Assembly: GCF_000003815.2 (NCBI RefSeq)
Contig: NC_049997.1
Location: forward strand, 8,312,676-8,376,675
DNA: 64,000 nt
Direction: 5' to 3'
Source: Branchiostoma floridae
Lineage: Eukaryota; Chordata; Leptocardii; Amphioxiformes; Branchiostomatidae
Shown here: piece after piece, positions 11,769 to 22,703 of the stretch
Numbering within the stretch: the stretch's first letter is position 1
Layout of the letters: each line of letters starts with the position of its first letter
Notes under the pieces: generated by a model
What the model was told of the DNA's origin: nothing
Seen by the model: only the letters and a program-made list of their open reading frames with translations
The model's database searches: none
Made by a program: the position numbers and the translations under genes

Positions 11769-14596
11769 TCATCCTAAACAGCACCTTATAACTCAGGTAG
11801 ACAACTGCGTAGTGCTCTCCAAAATCAACACAATGTAACAGTGGTGGTAGAATACTTTTCAAGGCTTAGTCAAGAAAATATCAGAAGTCAGTGACTTTAT
11901 TTCTGAGAATTTGTATAGAAGCAAAGTTTGGCTCTTGCGCTAGACAGGGAAAATACCCTTCGAAGATGTAATGTCGAAAAGCATGGCAGTACTGTATCTG
12001 TAAAATCACATTCTTTCACCAGGAATGAATGTATTTTTGTAGGATTGTTTGAGCGGTGAGAAGAAAATTCACAACAAACGAAACATTTGCATTACTTGGT
12101 GGACGTCTTTCCCTTTGTAGCATTGAGTTTTCCCTGAAAAGTCCTTGGTTTTATCAATCAAATTGATTGAGTCTACTTTCAATACATAGACATTTTCCGA
12201 TTATCAAAGTCCTTAGACTGTGAATAGTCATTTTTAAACAAACATCGTAAACATTGTACTCGACTACGCTGTATCAATGCAATGTGTGAACTTTTTTTGT
12301 TAAAACAAGGAAGCATGTACAAGCAATAATGAAAATGTAAGTAATGACAACAAGATGTTTAGTGCAGACGACGTAATTGTTCTTTAATCAACACGTAATA
12401 TATGTCAGTGTTCCTTGATGGAAATACTACACAATCCTTTTCGTGTGATGTCGAAATGTTATTATTCGTTCCAAAACAAGAAAAAAAGGAATGAGCGCTT
12501 GTAACCGAAGAATCTACAATGTAAGAGTACAGAAATGTATTTTTAACAACTTTCATTCATTGATTTAATACTGTGATATGTAAGTTCTAGACTATGAGGG
12601 TTAGAGCAAACAAATTTGCTCATTGTGTGTGCATCGCAATATACACAAGTACGTACTGTTCGAAAGATTACTGAATGATACAATACAAATCATGATGCTC
12701 ATTCCACTCTTTTGTAGCTGTCGTGTTTTTCTGATACAATAGCGAAGTCAAGTCAGTCAGGTCACAGTGCCAGTGAAATGGACATTTCTCTATCATGAAC
12801 GTTAAAATTCACTCTTTGCTAATAGAAAACGTCCATGTAGTCTTAAAGTCAATTGTCTACTGTGTGCCCATTGGTGGGACAAATTAGCAACTGACGGTGA
12901 CGTCACAGAATTCTCCATTAGCTAGGAGTCCATTCCGTGACGTTATGATCCGTTACTGGTATGTCCTACCATTGGGCGTACAGTAAACAATTGATTAGGA
13001 TTGCACAGATGTTTTCATAGATCAAATTTGTACTTCAATGGTAGAGGAGCTTTCATGGTGCTGTCAATTTAGATGTAATGATAATGAATTTAGATTAGTT
13101 AGATTAGATGTCCTTTTAGGAACTGACAATGAGCCGAATGTTAAATTACAATTCAAACCATATAAGTAGATAATTTCAAACAACCAGTAAATGATCTGGA
13201 TAACATATACAACCCCCTCTAACCGACGCACAAACATAGAAAACACCGTACCTAGATCCAATAACAAGACACAAATAGGGGTCTCGCCCTTGTGTGTGCT
13301 AGACTCAATATATTATCATGCCTAAAATGCATTCAAATTATTCCTACATACATGAACCACTCTCATGAACTGCCTTATGTGCTTCTAGGTAGCAAGAAGA
13401 CAACAAAACTTTCTAGAAGAATAAAATAACCTAAACACATGGGCTCCACAATAAAAACAAAAATATGCGAGTGGAATACACCGTTAAACACAAAGTTTTG
13501 AGTCTACTGTAGTGGCGTTTAAAATGCCACTTGAAATCACCCAATATATTACAGTTGTTATGACACAACGAAACCTAATGTTTACCTGTTAGTGAGAGCT
13601 TAGCCTCTCAAAAACTGGAGGAATGGGTTTCAACTTCTGTTACACTCAATAAAGGTAAGAGGGTCAGGGGAGGCTTTTAAGGTGACAACAACACATTCTG
13701 TTTTAATACAGATTTGTTGCAACTTGTTTTTATTTATATCTATAGACGTTTGTTGTAAGATTTACTGGTCCTAGCCTCACAGACGTCATTCTGTGAGGCT
13801 CCAATATCAAATAAGCTTAAATTACCTACGTCACAAGGTAGTGTTGAACTTTGACCTCTTCACGCTAACGAACACGTTCAAAGAAAGCCCCGACACGCCG
13901 TCCACACGTTATGTATGCCTTCTTGTTGACCCCTTCAATCTTTGTCTGAAAGCAATCCACAAGTTTGTTCCGCTAAATGGTTTGTAGCCAGTGGATCATC
14001 ATTCATTATGTCGAAAACTCTTTGTTCCCTCTATGACAGATCAAATTTGGACGGATGACTCGGCAGACTAAAACTTCGCTAGTGTACAGTAAGCAAAACT
14101 ACTTTAAAAGCGTGTGACATTTGAATAGGCAACAATATCAATATTTTAACTGCCAGTGTTTTACCCTTGCTAGAGTGATGTAACCAAAACACATTTGGGA
14201 GTTGCATAACGCTTTAAAGATGTCAATAATATTTGTATTTGGAAAACACACTGATGTAATGGGGCCTTACCATTGCCTGTTCACGAGTATTTCACGTGGT
14301 ATTGTGTAAAAGCAATGTGCTAATGTTGTTAAGAAGAAAACAAAGACACAACATGCAAGCGTTCTTATGAAGTCTTATTTCCCATATCTAAAGAACGTAC
14401 AGTTTATGTACAGTGCGCAAAATAACTAAGAACTTTGTTAAACTATACAATGATCTTTCATGATATATTACAGAAGTCATACTTCAAGATAACACTGCAA
14501 CATATTTTACGTTTCACGTATAACAACATGTACTACATTAACTACAATAACTATAAACGGTCATTGGACCAATATATTTTCATAATATAAACATAT
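11769..14596. other. 3' flank of the giant gene; no further gene seen
   Basis: AT-rich DNA with stops in all frames. The 3'UTR must begin at 11769, but I could not choose its end: AATAAA hexamers occur only well downstream (near 13418 and 13647). No repeat copy, RNA gene or exon with splice signals was found before the fold-back element starting at 14597. Confidence 0.5.
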
Positions 14597-15940
14597 GTCA
14601 CAGTAGAGATAACGATCCAGTAGAATCGCCGATTCTCCTAGGAGAGATTGCGATCGGAGTTTCTCCTAGGAGAGATCTCGATCGCAATCAGTACTAGTAG
14701 AATCGCCGATGTAGGAAACATCAATAATTTTTTTGATAAAGAATGATTTTATTTAGTATTAATGCAAACCTACTAACTCATTACCAACTACACTCAAGCC
14801 TACTTGTGTCACTTCTACAATGTTAACTTCACCGAAGATTACCACACTTGAGTAACTTCTGCAACTTAACTCAAGGTGCACTATAGTATATAGCATCACC
14901 ATCATTCATGGTAAATTTAATGTAAGTATGTTTTCTGATAAACTAATTTCTGATAAAGTAATTTCTGATTAGGTAGTGGAAAAAATCTTATAATTTGTGA
15001 AAGACACCAACACGTCATCAAACAATGTCATCATCATCATCATCATCATCGGTCGGCAATGTCATTATGCAAATGTCATGGCTTTTGATGAAGAGCAGTA
15101 ACAACTGTAAAGTCGCCATACAGGTGTCAAAAGATCAAGCAGAGTTTCAAGATATTACTCACAATTTCACACCTATTGAGTACATTTCACCAGTCAGACT
15201 TGTACTGGATCATTTCACAGAAGAACAATAAGCATTGTTAAGTGATCAACAGGTGTCAAAATACAGTTGCAGAAGTGACTCTAGTGTGGTAGTCTTCGGT
15301 GAAGTTAACATTGTAGAAGTAACACAAGTAGGCTTGAGTGTAGTTGGTAATGAGTTAGTAGGTTTGCATTAATACTGCAGGGCTCGAAATTCATTTTTAG
15401 GATTAGGTGCACTGGTGCACCCAGCTTAAAAAATTGGGTGCACCAAAAAATTTTTGGGTGCACCACTAAAATTTAAATAGAATGTCAGACAAAAATGACA
15501 ACAAAACTTAGTTACAAGCTATCAAATTCTTAAACAAGTTCCATGACAGACATTTTTATCATCTTTCTAACACTTAGATTTCAAGAATATGATGTATACT
15601 AGTATACTTGATATCTTTACATACATAAACCTAAGAAAATATTTGGGTGCACCCTGTGCACCCACTGAAAAAAATTGGGTGCACAGTTCCAATTTTGGGT
15701 GCACCTGGGTGCACATGCACCCAGTATTTCGAGCCCTGATACTAAAAAAATCATTGTTTATCAAAAAAATTATTGCTGTTTCCTACATCTTAGCATCATT
15801 TGAGATTGGATCGGAGTTTCTCCTGAATCGGCGACTCTACTGGTACAGATTGCGATCGAGATCTCTCCTAGGAGAAACTCCGATCGCGATCTCTCCTAGG
15901 AGAATCGGCGATTCTACTGGATCGTGATCTCTACTGTGAC
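14597..15940. mobile_element. Fold-back (long inverted-repeat) transposable element
   Basis: The two ends are reverse complements: GTCACAGTAGAGAT at 14597 and ATCTCTACTGTGAC ending at 15940. The arms run about 270 bases each (left about 14597-14868; right about 15268-15940 once the nested insert is removed) with high identity. Each terminal region contains two copies of the palindrome CTCCTAGGAG, embedded between GATCGCAATC-like sequences. The centre (about 14870-15265) has no convincing protein-coding content; a short open frame with a serine run there comes from a CAT/ATC microsatellite. The sequence is non-autonomous, with no transposase. The flanks (ACATAT before, ACATAC after) may be an imperfect target-site duplication. 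Confidence 0.88.
15378..15738. mobile_element. Second small inverted-repeat element nested inside the fold-back element
   Basis: It begins CAGGGCTCGAAAT and ends with the exact reverse complement ATTTCGAGCCCTG. It interrupts the right arm of the outer element precisely where the left arm reads on without a break. The pentamer ATACT stands on both sides (15372-15376 and 15739-15743), with one extra G at the left boundary. That fits a short target-site duplication. Inside, GTGCAC occurs nine times, mostly as the near-palindrome GGGTGCACC. The 361-bp length and lack of an open frame make it a MITE-type non-autonomous element. The terminal CAGGG suggests a hAT-like origin, but a hAT would normally leave 8 bp, so the class is unsure. 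Confidence 0.88.
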
Positions 15941-16468
15941 ACATACATGTAAACGTACATGGACTTCAATGGCACGCCTTTACCTTATCCTTTGTAGTTT
16001 ACCGTTTAACGCAGTGGAATTTGATTATATCTGATTCTCGAAATGCAACAACTGTTATTTAATCATCACAACATTGTGCTACATCTATTTGTATGGAACC
16101 AGTGGTGAGTTCACCAGTGTACATTTCTGTTTGATATGGTTTTGAAATTATAACTAACAAAAGGTCACAACAACAGTAGCAACAACATCGTTAACTTCAG
16201 TAACAACATATAGCTGCTAGGGGTTCTGCTTGTATAGCGCTAAGTAGTCAGAATTCTCTCAGAATGTCATAGACAATAAAATTAAGTAGAATTGTGCGTA
16301 TGTTTGGTAGCCTCGTATCCAACCGTATTATAGCTCCCGAGTCTCTTCTGTCCTCTTAGCAAATACGGCTGGATACCAGGCTATCTGATTGGGGAATATT
16401 ATAACGTGCGAAGAGAACATTTTGGATTGTAAGAATGGAATGCAATTCAGAGTCTGTATTCTGTGTGT
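15941..16468. other. 3' flank of the zinc-finger gene; nothing recognised
   Basis: This AT-rich interval lies between the fold-back element and the zinc-finger stop codon. It probably includes the zinc-finger 3'UTR (minus strand). I found no clear poly(A) hexamer or repeat unit. Confidence 0.4.
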
Positions 16469-19088
16469 CTACTTAACCTCTGTAGTCAGGAGTGTACAGA
16501 GTACAGGGTAACAGTGGTTGTTATTGTTTTCTTTAGTACTGTGGTCATTTCCAAAATCCTTATCTTCAAGAGGGTTTTCTGAGTTCTTGTCGTTCAAGAA
16601 GTGTTCTGGACTCACTGGCGGTTGTGAAAGGGGTAACCGATCCAGTCTCTCTGAGGTTGCCAAGAAATCCCCATGTTGATCCTTGTAACAAAGCCAATAC
16701 GTCGGGCGACGAAGGCTATCCAAACAGCAGTTCAACAGTTTCTTTGACCAGTAGAAGTCGGAATAAGTTGGAGGACTGATATGGGGTTTTACAGGTGTCC
16801 GGACGTCGAGTTTCGTTGGAGTGCAGTACATACGCCGACGCTTCCAAAACGTGTTACATTTTCCGTTTTGGTAGGGGAAATACTGATTTCCTATGTGGCT
16901 GTGCATGTGCACTTCGTAATCGCCCTTGTTTGCCATGACGTGCGAGCAAATCTTACACAAAAAGTGGTCCGTGTTTGGCGTAGCAAAATGCACAATCATG
17001 ACGGACAACGTTGAAGACATGAAGTCGCAACACGGACATTTGTAGACGCCCTCTTGCGGATCTTCGGGGCGGTGCAGTTTGAGTCTCATGTGACGCGAAA
17101 GTTTTGCCGACTCCGCGGTCGCGTAGCAGCAGCGCGTACATCTGTAAGGTTTTTCTCCGATGTGAATTTTCATGTGAGACGCCATGTTTGACCTGTGGAT
17201 TTAAACAAATATAGTCTTCTAACAATACAAATATCATTTACTCTTTATCAATACCCATAGAGCTTCATAGCTCATAATGACCAACATGACCTACATCTAC
17301 ATACGCACATACATTGCAACATTCCATACCATACGCCCACTGTTACATGCAACAAAAACAACAACAATAACTAAACAACAACTGTAAAACGGATAAACAG
17401 GCATATTCTTATCATTGCGGCAGCGACACCTAGCTGCAATGAGAAGTAGAACAAGCGAGGATTGTCCGACAGACGACGACCGATCACCATCAAATCGGCT
17501 AGGTAGTAACTCTACCTAGTATTTATGGGCAGGTCAAACATTTTTATTTCAAATTTCTTGTTGGAGATCACTTTTTGAACCTATTTTTCTACTGGTTCCA
17601 ATGCATATACAAACATTCCCTAACATATACATAGATTAAGACAACTGTCCATTCATCTGTCGATTGTTAGCTGTAGATTACTAGTATTAGTAATGTTCTA
17701 ATTTCAACTCACATGCTCTATCGTGGTCGGCCCTATAGCTACTATAGAAGCCAAGTCAAAGCCGATAAGATACAGTTTAGCGTTAGACTTGAGTAGTTAC
17801 TACTAGTATACTGTTTACCATGGTTTGTCATTTTTTTTGTCACTTGCACTTAGACCTCCGACAAGAACTTGCAATAAACTTATTACTAGTACCTACTTGT
17901 ACGCCGCCCTGTACCCGCACTCCCCACACATGTACGGTTTTGTGTGTTTGGCCATGTGCGCTCTCAGAGCCTTACGGCGGGTAGCGGCGAACTCACAGTG
18001 ACGACATCGGTAGATTTTGATCGCCCAGACTGTGAACGAACGAAATTTTGGGTGAACTTTTCAATAAAGACTGTCCAAGACATAAGACTTAAGTTGTTAG
18101 TACAACGGGTTTATGTTGCTTGGAGATTCCTTTTCTGAAAGCCACATATGAGGAACTAGAAGGGCAACATCTCGCAAAACAAAGAAATAATTTCACGTTC
18201 AGATGGTCTGGTCTATCAAACTACTGCTCTGATTATTCTTACTCAATCAAATCCATATACAAATGTAGGTATGGGGACCAGCCCCTGTCATGTCACTTGC
18301 TACATTCAGCAATCGCAACCGAACATCACAGAATAGAAGAACTTTATTGCGCAACGATCGTACACGGTACAATGTATGGCAAAAAAAAGAAGAAACAAAC
18401 GTATCATCCTAATTACTAAAACAAGTATCAAACATAGTACATATGCAGATTATGAATATAGAATGAAATTGACATCCTAATTTCTAGAACAATAAGACCT
18501 AGCCTAAATATTGTATTACAATATCTGATACTATACCAGTAACCATGGTAACAGCCGTCTGGTCCAGGTCATTAACCTTAATAGTTATTTGTTTGGAGAA
18601 GAAGAATAGAAAGAAGAAGAAACAACGCAAAAACAACATGTTTCTCTTCTTTGAAGGTAAAAGTACACAGAAATGTTTCCATTGTATACGTTTACTAACA
18701 CATTCGACCACATGTTTTAATTTAATTCAAATGCAAAAAATAACCTTTTTTTTTGGTTCATGATAAAAGTTTTTGGTTCATTATAAAAGTTTTCTAATGT
18801 CAGTCAGATTAAGATAAACGCCTTGAAAAACAAACTTATACTTGTTTTCTGACCTTTGTGTTTAGAGCTGTGTATGTTCATCTCACACTCGAACGGCGTG
18901 GTGAACTGGCAGTGGCTGCACTTGTAAAACCTCTCGCGCGGGTGGGCCCTCTTCAGATGACGTGTGAGGTTCTTCTTGTACTGGGAGTTGAAGTCGCAGT
19001 ACGGACACTCGTTAATCACGAAGTTATCACGTGACGAGCACGTGATCTCATCCTCAGGATGGTCTGTGTCGTCCTCCATTCTTGTCAT
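16469..19088 (-). CDS. C2H2 zinc-finger protein, seven fingers (363 aa, three coding exons)
   Basis: Minus-strand join 19088..18854, 18029..17897, 17192..16469. Splice sites keep phase throughout: the middle exon has acceptor TTCACAG and donor AA|GTAGGT, and the last exon has acceptor CCACAG. The last junction rebuilds finger 4 exactly (C-x2-C-x12-H-x3-H), which confirms the model. Fingers start near residues 28, 57, 87, 113, 141, 175 and 202. Fingers 1-4 and 7 are canonical or near so; fingers 5 and 6 have long His-His spacing (x5 and about x7). The only full T/I-G-E-K-P-Y linker is between fingers 4 and 5. The protein probably acts as a nuclear DNA-binding regulator. Its poly-finger pattern with short degenerate linkers recalls the REST/ZNF group, but I cannot name an orthologue. 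The first donor is ambiguous: 18842 is also in phase and adds four residues. The ATG at 19088 may not be the true start if an upstream exon exists. Confidence 0.85.
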
Positions 19089-22000
19089 TCATGGATAGAT
19101 AGAAAGAAAGCATGAATGAATAATACGGGCGGCACAATTTAGTCTCTTATAGGTCTTTTACTTGTATAATTAATAATTAACAATTAGGGCCCAAACGCAT
19201 AACACTTAGCCTCTGCCCCAAAGTGCTGTCTACTTCTCAAAAAACACGACTACAACAAGTCCAGTACAAGAGATATCAATAACGGAAATTTCGCTGCAGC
19301 ACCTTAGATAGCCACTAGGTGGCCATTATCAACCTTGACCTTCGTTTTCCCGACCCCTACCCACCTACAAATTATCGCGAGGATCCATGCAAGGCTTCTT
19401 GAGTTAAGCTGTTCTGGTCTTATTCATGAGTTTTTATCACTCCATTGAAAGTAATACAAAAAAAAAGTTTAACGTTTTTTTACATGGGTGCGTTCATAAT
19501 GAAACTACAGGAAATCTCATTTTATTCATTCTTTGTTGAGCACATTTCCCTATATCATGAGAGAACATTGCCAATGACCAATAAACCATACGTTCTTTGT
19601 TTATAGCAATTACAAACTACTACATGTATTTGTCTTTCCTGACTGTTCCACTGCCCATGTACTGCATGTTAAGTTACACATGTAATTCGTCTAGACACAC
19701 CAGTATATGTTATCCCTCCATGTGCAATAGTACTCGACTGTACAAAAACTAGTCTTGGTGGTTGACAAATGTACCATTGTTGTTGTTGTTTTTAATAAAA
19801 AATAAATTAAAAAAGAAGTAGTAAACAAAATCTAAAAAAAGAAAACTACACTTTGTCACTCCCCGCAGGAGGCACATTTTCGCTGTTCGTGTACAACCGC
19901 ACCACTCAGAACCCAGAATTATGTACCTCCGACATTGCGCGCGGTCAACTGGTAATTTCTTCAGTTACAAACAAACTTTCACCAATCTAACTTTTGAGAA
20001 CAGTTTGACTGGCTGAAAGGGAATTTCTCGCCGCTAAAAACACACGCGTCCATGCAGCCGTTCATATATATATTCTGGCTCGGCACTCTTTTAGGAGTAC
20101 CCCCTCGGAGTAATACATGAATGAGACCTTCAAAGGCAGACAAGCTGACACACAGACACACAAACACACCCAAAACATATTAACCTTCTTGTTTAATGTA
20201 ATAAATGATATCACATATTGTCAACAACTGAACCCCAACATGTTTGTTTACGTGTTTGGTGCTTTCGTCTCCTTCTCGTACGTCTCGTATTGATTTGAAA
20301 ATATGTTGGGGTCACTTGAGTCCATTGTCCAAGACGACACTCTTCTTAAATTCTAAATTCTAGGACTTTCGGAATTATATTGACGGGGAACTAGTGTATA
20401 TGAGTAGAAAGCTTAGAAGGTTTGTCATGTACAAATACCATTATTCGGGTTTGTATGCTGTATTGTATCGTAGACTACACAAGTCACCAACAGAGAGTAT
20501 CATTGTCTTAATTACGATCTCATTTATTTTAATACAGGTAATGATCTCTGTGTTCCGGTTGAGACCTCGATGTCACAGACTACTGAATTTGCATGAGATT
20601 TCATGAAGTAAGAATATTGTCTTCTCTAACTAATACCATTGACAAAAGTCGCAAAGTACTGTCTTAAAGTGGGCTCACAGAAGCATGACATAGCAGGGGG
20701 GCATCACGAGATTTCCATGTGACTTTACAGACAGACAAGTCAGACAACTTTTTGTGTTCCAAAAACACAGACACCAGCCTCTCTCATTTCATGGACAATA
20801 CGACAATTTTTGTTACACCTCAATTTTGTTCCGATTTTTTTACAAAACACTTCTTGGTCAGCTAAAATCCTTATGCCACCGGTAGCCCTGCCAGGAGATT
20901 GAATATGAATACAGTCGCAGAGAGCGCGGCGAGAGCGCCGTCATAGTGGAAAGGGAGTAAAAAGGGGTTATGGAAAAATAGAGTTAGCCTACAGTAAGGG
21001 CCCTGGTCTTGTGCGGGCAAATAAATCCATCGAGTGGTCAAACTTCACTAGCAAAATATTCTTCAAAGTTGGCAACATTTATCTACATTTTAGCTAGCGT
21101 AGTTAGCATTGCGGACACTTAATTACTAACCCCATAATTTCGAATATTTTCCAGCAGCCTATGGGGTCATGCTTCTGTGAGTCCACTTGTAAGTTAGTAC
21201 TTTGCGACTTTTGTCAATGGCACTAGTCAGAGACGATAATATTCTTACTTTATCTAATCACTTGCATATTCGATGATCTGGGACATCGTGGCCTAAACCG
21301 GAACACAGAGATGATTACTATAATTACCTGTATTGAGATAAGTAAGATCGTAATTAAGACAATAATCTGTTGGTGACTTGTGTAGTAGTCTACGAAACAA
21401 AACAACATACAAACTCAAAGAATTGTACTTGCGCATGACAAAATCACCCTCAAAATTTGGCTAAATTTTCTACATTTTAGTTAACGTAATTAGTATGAGA
21501 GACACTAAGCCTTTGGGGAAATTTCGACTATTTTTCCAGCAGCCTAATCATGAAGTCTGGTAGATACTGTTTTCCTTCGCGGCCTTTCACGAGCGCTGAC
21601 GGATACTGTTGGGGGAAGTGCTGGTTCACGGTTTTTAGCATTTAGGAGAGGGTTTTTATGCCACTTCTACTAGCGGGCGCAGACGCGATCTCCTCCGCCC
21701 TTCAACAATAACCGACTCGGCGCCAGCGCTCGTGGAAGACTAGTCTCTACAAGACTGACTACACTGGCTATTGTTCTTTTATAGAATAATTTGCCACGAT
21801 TTTTGGCTACCAGAGGAGTTGGTGAGCTCCGGAGGGGAAGCATGAACTTTAACGTGAACTGACTCCCCTGGACAATTTCTCGGTTTTTTCCCGGAAGTCT
21901 ACGAGCCCCACAACCCCGTAGGAAGGCCTGGTGGAGGCTAGTGGAATGCCGCGAAATGAGCCTAGGGGAAGACTACTCGTGCACGAGATTTGATACAATG

Positions 22001-22095
22001 GAAGCTGTGTGGTGTAAATGCGGGCCACAGAACCGTGAAAGCACGAGACTGTCATATGACTGCACCAGACAACTTGTAAGACAACTTTGCTCCGC
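19089..22095. other. Intergenic region between divergent zinc-finger and secreted-protein genes
   Basis: The two flanking genes are transcribed away from each other, so both promoters should lie here. The stretch contains the large inverted repeat at 20424-21438 and a second direct-repeat pair next to it. A smaller inverted repeat runs from about 21587 to 21737 (CACGAGCGCTG and CAGCGCTCGTG). No other exon is supported. Confidence 0.5.
20424..21438. repeat. Large imperfect inverted repeat (arms about 265 bp)
   Basis: The left arm (about 20424-20690) reads GTCATG...AGAAGCATGAC and the right arm (about 21168-21438) is its reverse complement. Shared landmarks are GACAAAAGTCGCAAAGTACT, CACAAGTCACCAACAGA, GTCTTAATTACGATCT and TCTCTGTGTTCCGGTT. 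About 480 bases of spacer separate the arms. A segment of the spacer (about 21060-21175, ending TTCCAGCAGCCTA) is repeated directly after the right arm (about 21440-21545). This is consistent with an old fold-back element that was rearranged. There is no open frame of note. Confidence 0.82.
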
Positions 22096-22165
22096 TTTAA
22101 AAGGACTTTCCCCACACCACCGCACACTTCACTACGGCACACGGACTCAGAAGGCTTCGTTTCTG
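22096..22165 (+). promoter_or_regulatory. Probable TATA-like promoter and non-coding first exon of the secreted-protein gene
   Basis: TTTAAAAG (22096-22103) lies about 60 bases ahead of a strong splice donor, CTG|GTAAGT at 22166. A matching acceptor, CTAATACAG, ends at 22660, 43 bases before the ATG at 22704. Transcription would start about 25-30 bases after the TATA-like box, near 22128, giving a 5'UTR exon of roughly 40 bases. This is inferred from signals only. Confidence 0.5.
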
Positions 22166-22703
22166 GTAAGTATCTATTTTTCGGCGTATGCCTGCATTTT
22201 CTGTCTTTATCATTGATTGAAATTTTTAAAGAAACTGTGTTTGCTTGCTTAGAACCACTGTTATCCATATTTGAACGACAAGATGCTGATTAGTGACCAT
22301 ACGTCGTAGTAGAAAGGGGCGAAGTATCAGTAAGTACAGCTATAACAAGATAAAAGAATTGAATTTTCAGTCCTAAAAACGATCAACTAGTATTTCTGCC
22401 ATATATCTCTTTATGCTTGTTGTAAGCAATCATTGATAACAATTTGCCCTGGACGTTAGACTTAGTAAAGTGTCTTGTCAAATATTTGATTTTCCATAAT
22501 ATACAAGTGACGGCATGCAAGTATAAAGATTGTGCATAACTTGAGTCCGCTGTCCCTTTTTCTTTATCCATCCGTTTCTATTATTGTAGTTTCTTGTGTG
22601 CATTTTCGGTGATCTAGCAATTAAAAACTCTTTATTAACTGAATTGTCTTTCTAATACAGCGATCAACGCGTACCCAGAGAACCCGAAGACAATCACACA
22701 ACC

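Noticed and set aside
15025-15231. Serine-run open frame inside the fold-back element
   Set aside because: The serine run comes from a CAT/ATC microsatellite and the rest has no coding signature.
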